From: JAWXCB01 sp034440455
GTDB taxonomy: Bacteria > Bacteroidota > Bacteroidia > Chitinophagales > CAIOSU01
DNA: 23,803 bases
Assembly (NCBI GenBank): GCA_034440455.1
Contig: JAWXCB010000111.1
Span: forward strand, 1-23,803
Reading direction: 5' to 3'
Shown here: piece after piece, positions 16,383-23,803 of the stretch
Numbering within the stretch: the first letter of the stretch is position 1
Layout of the letters: each line of letters opens with the position of its first letter
The notes under the pieces: generated by a model
The model's database searches: none
The model's input: the letters and a program-made list of their open reading frames with translations, nothing else
What the model was told of the DNA's origin: nothing
Program-made: the position numbers and the translations under genes

Positions 16383-16411
16383 GTTGCAAAGAAGTGGCAA
16401 CTTTACGTTTC
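16383..16411 (+). promoter_or_regulatory. Promoter/operator of the ArsR-family gene
   Basis: GTTGC (16383-16387) and GCAAC (16397-16401) form a perfect 5-bp inverted repeat with a 9-base spacer. TACGTTTC (16404-16411) matches TAnnTTTG at 7 of 8, and the TTG inside the left arm is 17 bases upstream of it. A repressor on the repeat would cover the gap between the two promoter elements, which fits autoregulation by the ArsR-type protein encoded from 16436. Confidence 0.4.
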
Positions 16412-16435
16412 TTTATTATCTAAACAGAAGCAATC

Positions 16436-16729
16436 ATGAGCTACTTAAACAAACAGCAAAGCGAAATTGCCACTGCGGCAAAAAACAAAATCAGGGCGCT
16501 GAAGCATCCGCTGAGGCAGAATATCCTGAAGTTGGTGAAGTCAAAGGGCAACAGGATGAACGTGACGGATATTTACAAAACCCTGAAAATCGAACAGTCG
16601 GTTGCTTCCATGCACCTCGGCATTCTGAGAGGGGCGGGATTCATCAAAACAAAGCGTGATGGGCGCACAATCTGGTATTCGGTTGATGACGCGGCTATCA
16701 AAGCGTTCATTAAGGTGTGGGAAAAGTAA
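16436..16729 (+). CDS. ArsR-family winged-helix regulator without cysteines
   Basis: This 97-residue DNA-binding protein has the ArsR/SmtB winged-helix layout: 'ALKHPLRQNILKLVKSKG' (about 21-38), the helix-turn-helix 'VTDIYKTLKIEQSVASMHLGIL' (about 43-64), then 'GFIKTKRDGRTIWYSV' (about 68-83) as the wing. It has no cysteine at all, so the classical metal-sensing ELCVCDL site is absent and another kind of signal is expected. An inverted repeat overlaps its own promoter. Its targets are unknown: it diverges from the FAD dehydrogenase gene and is convergent with the GMC operon, 24 bases away. Confidence 0.88.
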   Translation: MSYLNKQQSEIATAAKNKIRALKHPLRQNILKLVKSKGNRMNVTDIYKTLKIEQSVASMHLGILRGAGFIKTKRDGRTIWYSVDDAAIKAFIKVWEK

Positions 16730-16753
16730 GCGGGGTGATTTGCCGAACTGCAA

Positions 16754-17719
16754 TCAGTTCAATTCTTCAATAACCACTTCATCTATTCGTTTGCCAATGC
16801 TACCAGAAGTGGTGATGAGCGAAATGCGCTTGGTGTGAATTTTTATAGGCCATCCCGGATTGTAGAGAAAGTGGAAGGTGTTGTAATCGGTAACCTTCAT
16901 TCCCATTTTACCGAATTCCTCCTGTAGTTCCTTCGTTTTTTCTTCGCGCTCCTTTTTTGATTCATAAGAGATTTTGGCAACCATGCTGTTCATTACATCG
17001 GTAAGCACACGCTTTGTATCAACTGAATCAAGGTCGAGCGTGTTTACAAACTTGCATTTCTCATTCTCAAAGTCAACCTGCTCGAAGTAAAACGCACCGT
17101 TTGCTTTAATAGGGTCGCCACCAAGCATGTTGGGCAAATATTCTTCATAGCGCAACGTATCACCATAAACAGCAGCGATGCCAAAGGGCCAGTGGAAATA
17201 TTGAATCTCTTTCATCACTAAGCTTTCAATGCCTTCCTTTGAACTGTAGATTTCCTTGAAGGGTTTTATCGCTTTGGAAACATCTGTTTTATTTTCAGAA
17301 AGCGATGAGAGTAGCTTGTCGAACATTTCATTCATCATTTTACCTACCTCCTTCCAGTTGAGTACTTCTTTGAAAGCGCCCAATTCATCAGTGGTGTAGC
17401 GAATATTGATGTTCTTATACTTCTCCAATACCGGTACCACTTCCTTGGGAAGCGCGGTTGATTGAAAGAGCGTGTTCTCATAATTCCAATCAATGACATA
17501 GGAAGTTGCAGTAGAATCAACGACTACAAACTTTACAATGTAACCATTAGTGCTTTCTTTGACGAGCGTGTCGTTTTTATATTGAATATTCTTCTTGGTA
17601 ACCATGTAAGTCTTCGTATCGCCTTTCTTCCAATAGGCAACAAAGGAAACAGACGTCTCATCCTGTGCGAAGAGGTTGATGCAAATGAGTAATGCAGCGA
17701 GCGAGAAGATAGTTTTCAT
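16754..17719 (-). CDS. Secreted protein of unknown function, end of GMC operon
   Basis: This 321-residue protein has a Sec signal peptide ('MKTIFSLAALLICINLFAQ', cleavage near 19). The mature part is beta-rich and charged, with a central helical, Lys/Glu-rich stretch ('KKEREEKTKELQEEFGKMG', about 257-275) and no membrane helix. It contains one cysteine in the mature chain and no catalytic motif that I recognise. The overall style ('KKGDTKTYMVTKKN...', 'TTDELGAFKEVLNW') resembles unnamed periplasmic Bacteroidota proteins with lipid-binding-like beta folds, but that is impression only. It starts 9 bases after the stop of the small-subunit gene, so it is the last gene of a four-gene leftward operon. 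Confidence 0.75.
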   Translation of the reverse strand: MKTIFSLAALLICINLFAQDETSVSFVAYWKKGDTKTYMVTKKNIQYKNDTLVKESTNGYIVKFVVVDSTATSYVIDWNYENTLFQSTALPKEVVPVLEKYKNINIRYTTDELGAFKEVLNWKEVGKMMNEMFDKLLSSLSENKTDVSKAIKPFKEIYSSKEGIESLVMKEIQYFHWPFGIAAVYGDTLRYEEYLPNMLGGDPIKANGAFYFEQVDFENEKCKFVNTLDLDSVDTKRVLTDVMNSMVAKISYESKKEREEKTKELQEEFGKMGMKVTDYNTFHFLYNPGWPIKIHTKRISLITTSGSIGKRIDEVVIEELN

Positions 17720-17728
17720 GATTGAAAG

Positions 17729-18124
17729 TTATTCTACTCGTTTAATTGAAAAACCAATAACATCTAATGGCTTCTTGCCTTTGTATGCCGCGCCCATTTT
17801 CTCGGAGTAATAGCAGGAGAAGATTAATCCTCTTAATCCGAAATCAAGCTGACGGAAAATAGGTGAGAGCATCCCATCGCTGTATTGTGCGTTTTCCATT
17901 TTGTTGACAATCCAATTCAACACAAAGTCAGGCAGGAAGGACAACACAGTGAGCAACATGCTCAAATCACCAATATCACCTTTGGGCGCGTAGGAAGTGA
18001 GTTCGTCAATGTGGGCAATGGAGCCGGTTTCCGAAAAGGAAGGAAACTCTCCATTCTTCGGTAATAGAATATCTCCGATTCTTGTCAGAGCTTTCTTTGC
18101 ACTTGGTGAAAGTGTGTTAGGCAT
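17729..18124 (-). CDS. Small partner subunit of GMC oxidoreductase
   Basis: This 131-residue protein is encoded directly after the GMC oxidoreductase gene (42-base gap). Its pattern ('LTRIGDILLPKNGEFPSFSETG' at the start, 'LRGLIFSCYYSE', '...YKGKKPLDVIGF' at the end) resembles the small gluconate-2-dehydrogenase-subunit-3-like proteins that accompany membrane or periplasmic GMC dehydrogenases. Here no twin-arginine signal or other export signal is present, so the pair would be cytoplasmic. It probably stabilises the flavoprotein or docks its electron acceptor. The family call rests on short motifs and context. Confidence 0.6.
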   Translation of the reverse strand: MPNTLSPSAKKALTRIGDILLPKNGEFPSFSETGSIAHIDELTSYAPKGDIGDLSMLLTVLSFLPDFVLNWIVNKMENAQYSDGMLSPIFRQLDFGLRGLIFSCYYSEKMGAAYKGKKPLDVIGFSIKRVE

Positions 18125-18166
18125 AATTCATTTTGTTTTTCATCATCAAATTATCAAATCACCGAA

Positions 18167-19546
18167 TTATCGAATTAACTGATCGCTAAGTTTTTGAGAG
18201 ATTGCCATGATAGATAAAGATGGATTAATGCCGGGAGCATTTGGATAAATGCTGCTGTCAGCAATGAAGACGTTCTTAAATCCATGCACGTTGAATTCAG
18301 GATTCACTACTGATGTTGCAGCATCCGTTCCGATTACGCAGCCGCCCATCAGGTGCAAGCCGAAGTAATAAGGCGAGCGGATGATGTCTTTCGCTCCGCT
18401 TGTCTTCAGGATATTTTCCACCACATCCAATCCTTCATCGCGCTTCTTTTTATCAAGGTCAGAGAGCGGCTTCTTCACCACGAGCTTTCCTTTTTTATCC
18501 ACCGCAATCTCCCCGATGTTTTCATCGCGGATGGCAACTTCAATGCACGACATCTTCGTGTAGTTGCGCATGATGTCCTGATGTTTTTTGCCAAACACGT
18601 TGAACAACATGCCGATGGAGATAGGCGGTGCAAACACATTCTCCAGCTTGAAACCTTTTGTGCGAAACGAAGGGTCTTTCGATGCCACCGTTTGAAAATA
18701 GCCCTTGTGTGATTGCACCGGCTCGTCAAACACGCCAAACGTCATCCACTGCGGATGCGAAGAGAAGTATTTTCCCAACGCGGGCAGCTTTGCTTTGAAG
18801 CCTGATTGCAGCAACAGCTTCGTGGTGCCAAACGAGCCACCGGCAAGCACGAGATTCTTTGCATAATATTCCACCGGCTTGTTATCCTTCACGCCAAACA
18901 CGTGCGCCCGCTCGCTGTTCACATCCAGCTTCTCCACCATCACTCCGGTGATAATTTCCAATCCCTCTTTCTCCGCTTTCTGCACATAGCCCACCAGCGA
19001 GCTTTGCTTCGAGTCGCGGTGACAGCCGCCCAGACACGCGATGCAATCGTTGCCCTGCTCATGGGCGCAATCGTTTTGCCCCTTGCGCAGGTAATGCCAT
19101 TTGTAGCCCAGCTTTTCACACGCTCCCGAAAAAAGCACCGCGTTGCGGTTGCGGTCATCGGGCGTAAAGGTGTGCAGGCTCAGCTTGCTTTCCACCTTGT
19201 CATAATAAGGCGCCATCTTTTCGGTGGTGAAAAAATCAACACCCGACTGCTGCCTCCACGAATCAAGCGCAGTGTCATCAAAGCGGTCGAGCAGGCATTG
19301 GTTCACGATGGAAGTGCCGCCCACCACGCGCGCGCGCAGAAACGCCATGCGTGCATCGGCATCAAACTCGATGCCCCCGCCCCAATAGAGCTGGGCAGCG
19401 CTGTCTGCCTCGTTGCGCGGAAATGTTTCCTTGCGGAAAAACTTTCCCGCCTCCAGCAGCAGGCACTTCGCGCCCGCCTTGTTCAGATGATAAGCAACAT
19501 TGCCGCCCGAAGGACCAGAACCGATAATAATATAATCGTATGCCAC
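18167..19546 (-). CDS. GMC-family FAD oxidoreductase with four-cysteine cluster
   Basis: This 459-residue flavoprotein is expected to oxidise an alcohol to an aldehyde or ketone. The FAD-binding 'IIIGSGPSGGNVAYHL' (6-21) is followed by 'RARVVGGTSIVNQCL' (71-85), the GMC 'GGSS..N' region. The C-terminal GMC domain has 'GLHLMGGCVIGT' (His candidate, about 396) and 'IADSSIYPNAPGINPSLS' (about 430-447, Asn candidate). Residues C160, C168, C171 and C175 form a C-x7-C-x2-C-x3-C cluster, seen in GMC enzymes of the long-chain-alcohol-oxidase type and possibly a metal site. There is no signal peptide. The upstream SRPBCC gene and the downstream small subunit suggest a lipophilic substrate passed between proteins, but the substrate is unknown. 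Confidence 0.88.
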   Translation of the reverse strand: MAYDYIIIGSGPSGGNVAYHLNKAGAKCLLLEAGKFFRKETFPRNEADSAAQLYWGGGIEFDADARMAFLRARVVGGTSIVNQCLLDRFDDTALDSWRQQSGVDFFTTEKMAPYYDKVESKLSLHTFTPDDRNRNAVLFSGACEKLGYKWHYLRKGQNDCAHEQGNDCIACLGGCHRDSKQSSLVGYVQKAEKEGLEIITGVMVEKLDVNSERAHVFGVKDNKPVEYYAKNLVLAGGSFGTTKLLLQSGFKAKLPALGKYFSSHPQWMTFGVFDEPVQSHKGYFQTVASKDPSFRTKGFKLENVFAPPISIGMLFNVFGKKHQDIMRNYTKMSCIEVAIRDENIGEIAVDKKGKLVVKKPLSDLDKKKRDEGLDVVENILKTSGAKDIIRSPYYFGLHLMGGCVIGTDAATSVVNPEFNVHGFKNVFIADSSIYPNAPGINPSLSIMAISQKLSDQLIR

Positions 19547-19609
19547 AGGATTTAAAATATGTGGCTATGAAAGTAGTGAACTTAAATGAAAAACTGTTTA
19601 AGAAATCAG

Positions 19610-20044
19610 TTACTTCAAACTCCGCGCATACCTCTTAATGCTGCCACCAATGGCAACGCGCAGCAGCACTTTGACAAAGAGCGCCCACAGGGGCACGTTG
19701 CTGCCAATCTCAATGGTATATTCAATTGCTGATTTTCCATTGGGCAAGCTTTTGAAAAGAATGGTGCCGTAATGATGCCCGAGGGGGCTTGCCTTCGAGA
19801 TTTGATATTCAATGCGGTGCGGCTTCTGCGACTTACGGATGGTTTCTTCAAACGCGATGAGGGGCACATGAATTTTGCGCACGGAGTTAATGCCGTTGAT
19901 ATTCGCGGGGTCAGGGCTGTCAACCACGCGGGTCATGCGCTGCCCCATCATCTTGCCGAAGTTTTCGTGGTCGTTAAATACTTCCCAGATTTTTTCAACA
20001 GACACCTTGAACTCCTGGTGCATTATGAGGCGATGGATTTTCAT
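19610..20044 (-). CDS. SRPBCC (START/polyketide-cyclase-like) protein
   Basis: This 144-residue protein has the SRPBCC pattern: an opening strand 'FKVSVEKIWEVFNDHENFGKMM' (about 12-33), then beta-strands ('RKIHVPLIAFEETI', 'HRIEYQISKASPLGHHYGTILF', 'SAIEYTIEIG') and a long C-terminal helix that closes the cavity. Such proteins bind hydrophobic ligands and sometimes act on them. It is the first gene of the leftward operon, 63 bases before the GMC oxidoreductase gene, which suggests it carries or presents that enzyme's substrate. A second Met lies seven residues in, but the first fits the family's opening strand. Confidence 0.75.
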   Translation of the reverse strand: MKIHRLIMHQEFKVSVEKIWEVFNDHENFGKMMGQRMTRVVDSPDPANINGINSVRKIHVPLIAFEETIRKSQKPHRIEYQISKASPLGHHYGTILFKSLPNGKSAIEYTIEIGSNVPLWALFVKVLLRVAIGGSIKRYARSLK

Positions 20045-20476
20045 GAGGGAAAAATTTATGAGGTACTTGAGAAGCTAAATTAATGCGTCATTGCGCACAA
20101 GACTTTGCTATAAGCACTCCACTCATTCTCCAGCGTGGTTGAATTCTACTTAACTCACTTTTGCCTTTAAGCAGGTGCATATACAGAATGATTGAAAGCT
20201 AATAATATTGAAAATATTTCCAGAACATAAACCGATTTTATGTCCTCCCAGTCGCCTCATACGAAAACAAAAATCCCCCTGCGGAAACGAAACAAATCGC
20301 TGAACAAACAAACTAAGTAAGCACCCGTACTATCCTCGAAAAAGCAATGCCGGTGGCTTATCCACGCGGACAGAAAAAATATGTTGATATTTAAATTGCC
20401 ATGAATTACCTTACGCAATAGTTGGCAATTAGTATCTTCCCACTCTGTATTAAAACTTCATTAAAAAAGCTGAGTC
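20045..20476. other. 432-base non-coding leader with inverted repeats
   Basis: No gene is seen here. The stretch separates the divergent GMC operon from the long surface-protein gene. It holds ACATAAA/TTTATGT (20225-20231 and 20237-20243, perfect, 5-base spacer), AATATT twice (20204-20209 and 20213-20218), and AATTGCCA/TGGCAATT (20394-20401 and 20423-20430, perfect 8-bp arms, 21-base loop) 46 bases before the ATG of the surface-protein gene. No exact TAnnTTTG was found for either direction; TAAATTTT at 20059-20052 (minus) is 7 of 8. No riboswitch or small RNA could be identified by eye. Confidence 0.5.
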
Positions 20477-23400
20477 ATGAAAAAAGGGGCATTTTTCATA
20501 CTGGCTGGTTTACTTTTTTTCTTTGCAGAGGCACAGATGCCGCAGGGAATTAAGTATCAGGCAGTTGCGCGTAACAGTCAGGGCGAAATACTGGCAAATC
20601 AAAACATCAATCTGCGGCTTACGCTGGTGGATAGCGTGCAGGCGGGTGCGCTTGTTTTCCGTGAAAACCACAAGATTGGAACAAACCAGTTCGGCTTGTT
20701 TAATGTCACCATCGGGCAGGGCATTAACAAAGTAGCCGACCTCACCAATATTCCCTGGGCTACGGGCGACATCTATATGCTTATCGAAATGGATGCCACT
20801 GGCGGCAATAATTATGCAGAGATGGGCGTAGCAGAACTGCTCAGCGTGCCTTATGCTTTTTATGCGGGAACCGCAGGTGGACCCGGGCTGAATGATACCA
20901 GCAGCAGCAACGAATTAATTACCAACCTGAATTTTAATCCTGCTACGAATCAACTTTCTGTTACGGAAGCGGGAAACACAAGAACAATTATAATCAACGA
21001 AGAAGCTGATAATCTGAGCGACAACGTGCTGAATGATTTGCTGGATGCGAATGCACTGCCCGATACGAATGACATTTTGAAATGGGATGGCTCGCAGTGG
21101 ATTGCATCGGATGAGATGCATTTGATGCTGAATAACACAGACTTGATTACCACCAATGGTGATACTATCAGTTTTGCCGTTTTCATGGATAATACCGACA
21201 ATCAAGTTCTTTCTTTCAATGCCGCAACAAACATGCTTACGCTGGTAAATGGCGGCTCGGTTGACCTCTCTGACCTTTCGACTGATTCCTATAACGACAC
21301 GATGTTTTACAATCCCGTGAGCAACCTGCTTACCATTATTGATGGCGGAGGAACGGTGATTGCTGATATGACTTCACTCGTGAATGACACGGATAGCGAC
21401 CCGACTAATGAAAGAAACCTTGCCCTTACCTTTAACAGCTTGACAAAAAGATTAGAAATTTCAGATGTTGGTGGAACATTGTCAGTTGACCTTACTGATT
21501 TAATCAACGATGCCGATGCCGACCCGACAAATGAATATAATACGGAAGTAAAATTGGTAGGAACAACTTTGGAAGTCATTGACGGTGGCGGAATAAAATC
21601 AGTTAACCTTTCAGCTCTTAGCAATGATGCAGATGCAAATCCGACTAACGAGTTGCAGACGTTGAGCAACAACCGCCTTGGCTCAAATGTTACCATGAAT
21701 ATTTCAAACGGCAACAGCACTACTTTCAATATCAATGATGCTGATCCTGACCCGAACAATGAATTGATTTATGAAGTGATTCTTGACGGGCAAGAATTGA
21801 AAATCACGGATGCAGGTGGAACGTCAACAGTTGATTTAAGCCCGTTGCAGAATGATGCGGATGCAAATCCCACAAACGAGATTCAAACCTTGTCATTCAA
21901 CCAAAATACAAAAGTGTTAAGTCTGAGCGGAAGCCCCACTTCAGTGAATTTGACTTCTCTTGTTGGAACCGACAATCAGGATTTAAGCGCGGTGGTGAAT
22001 GGCAACCAAACTGTTTCGCTGAATATTACAGGAGGCACGGGAACCACTTTCAGCATTGCAGATAATGACAACGACCCCGCGAATGAGTCAATCAAAAATT
22101 TCTCGTTTGACCCAACGAATAATATACTCACCGTTGCAGAATTGACAGATACCTTTAATGTTGATTTGCAGGATTTGGTAGATGATGCTTACAACACCAC
22201 ATTCAGTTTTAATGCCGCTGCAAATACACTTACTATCATTGATGGCGGTGGAAGCAAAACTGTGAATTTGCAGGATTTGGTGAATGACGCTTACAACACC
22301 GGATTGAATTATAATCCTGCTACCAACACAATTACAATTACAGACGCAGGCACTTCTTACAGCCAAAACCTGAATGACCTTGTTACAGATGCGTACAATA
22401 CAGGCTTTACGATTGATACAGCAAGCAACATCATTACGATTACAGACGGAGGAGCAAGTCTGAATGTAAATATTCAGGAAGCCATTGCTGATGCATTTAA
22501 TACGGGAGTTTCTTATGATGCAAGCTCAAACACCATCACGGTGAGCGATCAGGGTGGAAGTTTTGCTGTCAGTTTGCAGGATTTGGTGAATGATGCTTAC
22601 AATACCGCTTTCAGTTTTAACGCTGCCAGCAATGTGCTTACGATTAGCGATGATGGAAATGATTTTTCCGTAAATCTTACTGATTTGGTGAATGATGCGT
22701 ACAACACCGGTTTCAGTTTTAATGATGCAAACAACACAATTACCATTACCGACAACGGAAATAGTTTCTCTGTTGATTTGGATGATTTGATTGATGAGGC
22801 TTACAACACCGATTTTGATTTTAACACAACAACAAATGAACTTACCATTACCGATGGCGGTGGAAGTAAAATTGTTGACCTTCAGAATTTGGTGGATGAT
22901 GCCTACAACACCGGATTGAATTTCGACCCGCTCACAAACACGTTGAACATCACCGATGGAGGCACTTCTTATTCTGTGAACCTAAACGACCTTGTTACGG
23001 ATGCTTACAACACAGCTTTTACTGCTGATACTGCCGCTAACACCATCAGCATCACAGACAACGGAGGAACAATCACGATTGATTTGAATGAATTTGTAGC
23101 TGACGCCTACAACACTGCGGTTTCGTTTGATACAGTTTCTAATGTCCTTACAGTTACCGATGGCGGAGGCGCAAAAGCCGTTAATCTTTCCAAGTTGAAG
23201 AATGACGCGGATTCAAATCCTACAAACGAAATTCAGGATTTGTCGCTGACTGGAAATACGCTCAGTCTTTCAGGCGATGCGTCTCCAGTAAGCCTTGCAC
23301 CTTATTTGGATAATACTGACGGACAAAATCTTTCCAATGTAAAAGTTGGAAATAGTGTTACGATAAATATCAGCGGAGGATTAGGAACAACATTCAGCGT

Positions 23401-23803
23401 TGCGGATACAGACAGCGACCCCGCAAATGAATTGCAATCGCTTTCAGTTACCAACGATACGCTACGTATCAGTGGAGTTAATTCGCCTGTCAATCTTGCC
23501 CCTTACAAAGACAACACCGATGCGCAGACGCTAACCTTTAATGCCGGAACACTTTCCATCGCAGGCGGAAACAGTGTGGTGATTCCCGATAATGTGAATG
23601 ATGCCGATGCGAATCCATCCAACGAGTTAAACACTTCAGCGAATTTGGTTGGCACTCAGTTGAATATCACCGATGCAGGGGGCACAATTTCAGTTAACCT
23701 CAGCAGTCTGACGGATTTGGATGCGGATCCAACAAACGAAATACAGACACTGAACCTCGCAGGAAATTCACTTTCAATTAGCGGTGGAAATGCGGTGAAT
23801 TTG
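20477..23803 (+). CDS. Giant repeat-rich surface protein, cut at right edge
   Basis: The frame is open for 1109 codons from the ATG at 20477 to the window end, with no stop, so the gene is partial. A signal peptide ('KKGAFFILAGLLFFFAEAQ') is followed by the N-terminal domain 'QGIKYQAVARNSQGEIL...FGLFNVTIGQG', common at the start of Bacteroidota surface and fibre-like proteins (about 20-135). From about residue 140 on, the chain consists of two alternating beta-rich repeats. One has the core 'DADxNPTNE' (36-41 residues); the other, 34 residues long, opens with DAYNT and has a 'LTITDGGG' centre. I found no cysteine codon, and the chain is strongly acidic. This suggests an extended fibrous adhesin or sheath. 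A T9SS tail or a fibre-type C-terminus would lie beyond the window. Confidence 0.85.
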   Translation, partial: MKKGAFFILAGLLFFFAEAQMPQGIKYQAVARNSQGEILANQNINLRLTLVDSVQAGALVFRENHKIGTNQFGLFNVTIGQGINKVADLTNIPWATGDIYMLIEMDATGGNNYAEMGVAELLSVPYAFYAGTAGGPGLNDTSSSNELITNLNFNPATNQLSVTEAGNTRTIIINEEADNLSDNVLNDLLDANALPDTNDILKWDGSQWIASDEMHLMLNNTDLITTNGDTISFAVFMDNTDNQVLSFNAATNMLTLVNGGSVDLSDLSTDSYNDTMFYNPVSNLLTIIDGGGTVIADMTSLVNDTDSDPTNERNLALTFNSLTKRLEISDVGGTLSVDLTDLINDADADPTNEYNTEVKLVGTTLEVIDGGGIKSVNLSALSNDADANPTNELQTLSNNRLGSNVTMNISNGNSTTFNINDADPDPNNELIYEVILDGQELKITDAGGTSTVDLSPLQNDADANPTNEIQTLSFNQNTKVLSLSGSPTSVNLTSLVGTDNQDLSAVVNGNQTVSLNITGGTGTTFSIADNDNDPANESIKNFSFDPTNNILTVAELTDTFNVDLQDLVDDAYNTTFSFNAAANTLTIIDGGGSKTVNLQDLVNDAYNTGLNYNPATNTITITDAGTSYSQNLNDLVTDAYNTGFTIDTASNIITITDGGASLNVNIQEAIADAFNTGVSYDASSNTITVSDQGGSFAVSLQDLVNDAYNTAFSFNAASNVLTISDDGNDFSVNLTDLVNDAYNTGFSFNDANNTITITDNGNSFSVDLDDLIDEAYNTDFDFNTTTNELTITDGGGSKIVDLQNLVDDAYNTGLNFDPLTNTLNITDGGTSYSVNLNDLVTDAYNTAFTADTAANTISITDNGGTITIDLNEFVADAYNTAVSFDTVSNVLTVTDGGGAKAVNLSKLKNDADSNPTNEIQDLSLTGNTLSLSGDASPVSLAPYLDNTDGQNLSNVKVGNSVTINISGGLGTTFSVADTDSDPANELQSLSVTNDTLRISGVNSPVNLAPYKDNTDAQTLTFNAGTLSIAGGNSVVIPDNVNDADANPSNELNTSANLVGTQLNITDAGGTISVNLSSLTDLDADPTNEIQTLNLAGNSLSISGGNAVNL
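21284..21385 (+). repeat. Isolated 34-residue repeat unit
   Basis: One unit of the 102-base repeat ('DSYNDTMFYNPVSNLLTI...' onward) stands alone among the DADxNPTNE-type units, 900 bases before the ten-unit block. It has exactly the same length. Confidence 0.6.
22184..23203 (+). repeat. Ten tandem 102-base (34-residue) coding repeats
   Basis: The codon after Asp-Ala in the DAYNT motif falls at 22190, 22292, 22394, 22496, 22598, 22700, 22802, 22904, 23006 and 23108: exactly 102 bases apart each time, with no insertion or deletion. Each unit opens with DAYNT (once DAFNT, once EAYNT), continues with an F-x-F/Y pair and N-[TVEI]-[LI]-T-I, then D-x-G-G and V-N/D-L, and ends D-L-V-N/D. The codons differ between units (for example GCT, GCG, GCC and GCA for the same Ala), so the DNA has diverged while the protein has been kept. 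Confidence 0.9.

Noticed and set aside
18806..19555. 249-codon plus-strand frame opposite the GMC oxidoreductase gene
   Set aside because: His/Arg/Leu-rich shadow of a GC-rich coding stretch; the opposite strand carries clear GMC motifs.
21307..21759. 150-codon minus-strand frame inside the repeat protein, with similar ones at 22088-22366 and 23302-23493
   Set aside because: Regular repeat codons on the plus strand create long stop-free antisense frames; the translations are just inverted repeat shadows.
22184..23203. Could the 102-base periodicity be a CRISPR array or DNA satellite?
   Set aside because: The period is a multiple of three, stays in one open frame and is conserved at protein level while the DNA diverges, so it is a coding repeat.

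Overview
The window looks like chromosomal DNA of a free-living member of the Bacteroidota. The reasons are: C-terminal domains of the type IX secretion (T9SS) 'type A' kind on at least two secreted proteins; a TonB-dependent receptor with a carboxypeptidase-regulatory-like N-terminal domain; a DUF1800/DUF1501 pair; the conserved 'GIKYQAVARN' surface-protein N-terminus; and several matches to the Bacteroidota -7 promoter element TAnnTTTG instead of a classical -10 box. I see no tRNA, rRNA, CRISPR array, transposase or phage gene. Everything is inferred from reading the sequence; no database search was run.

Left part (1-6.8 kb). A gene-poor 594-base stretch holds two consensus DnaA boxes 22 bases apart. 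Next comes a leftward membrane glycosyltransferase gene, bracketed by two same-orientation copies of a GC-rich hairpin repeat. A rightward pair follows: a DUF1800 protein without a signal peptide and a DUF1501 protein with a twin-arginine-type signal and a T9SS-type tail. After it come a secreted SH3b-like protein and a small one-helix membrane protein.

Middle part (6.8-16.3 kb). This holds lipid- and small-molecule-type enzymes on alternating strands: a PlsC/TMEM68-like acyltransferase, an alpha/beta hydrolase with a very basic tail, an EthA-type Baeyer-Villiger monooxygenase and a VTT/DedA-like membrane protein. The monooxygenase and the membrane protein diverge from a shared control region with a perfect TTTGAC-N4-GTCAAA palindrome exactly midway between two opposing -7 elements. 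An orphan TonB-dependent receptor, a secreted PKD + Kazal-like + T9SS protein and a COG2509-type FAD dehydrogenase follow.

Right part (16.3-23.8 kb). An ArsR-family regulator without metal-binding cysteines lies next to a four-gene leftward operon: SRPBCC protein, GMC oxidoreductase with a four-cysteine cluster, a small partner subunit, and a secreted protein of unknown function. A 432-base non-coding leader with inverted repeats then leads into a very long surface protein that runs off the right edge (at least 1109 codons). It contains ten consecutive repeats of exactly 102 bases with no indel.

The observations I rate highest are the symmetric divergent operator/promoter at 10193-10266, the repeat architecture of the surface protein, and the apparent Tat + T9SS combination in the DUF1800/DUF1501 pair. 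I found no clear undescribed multi-gene system such as a defence island or biosynthetic cluster.
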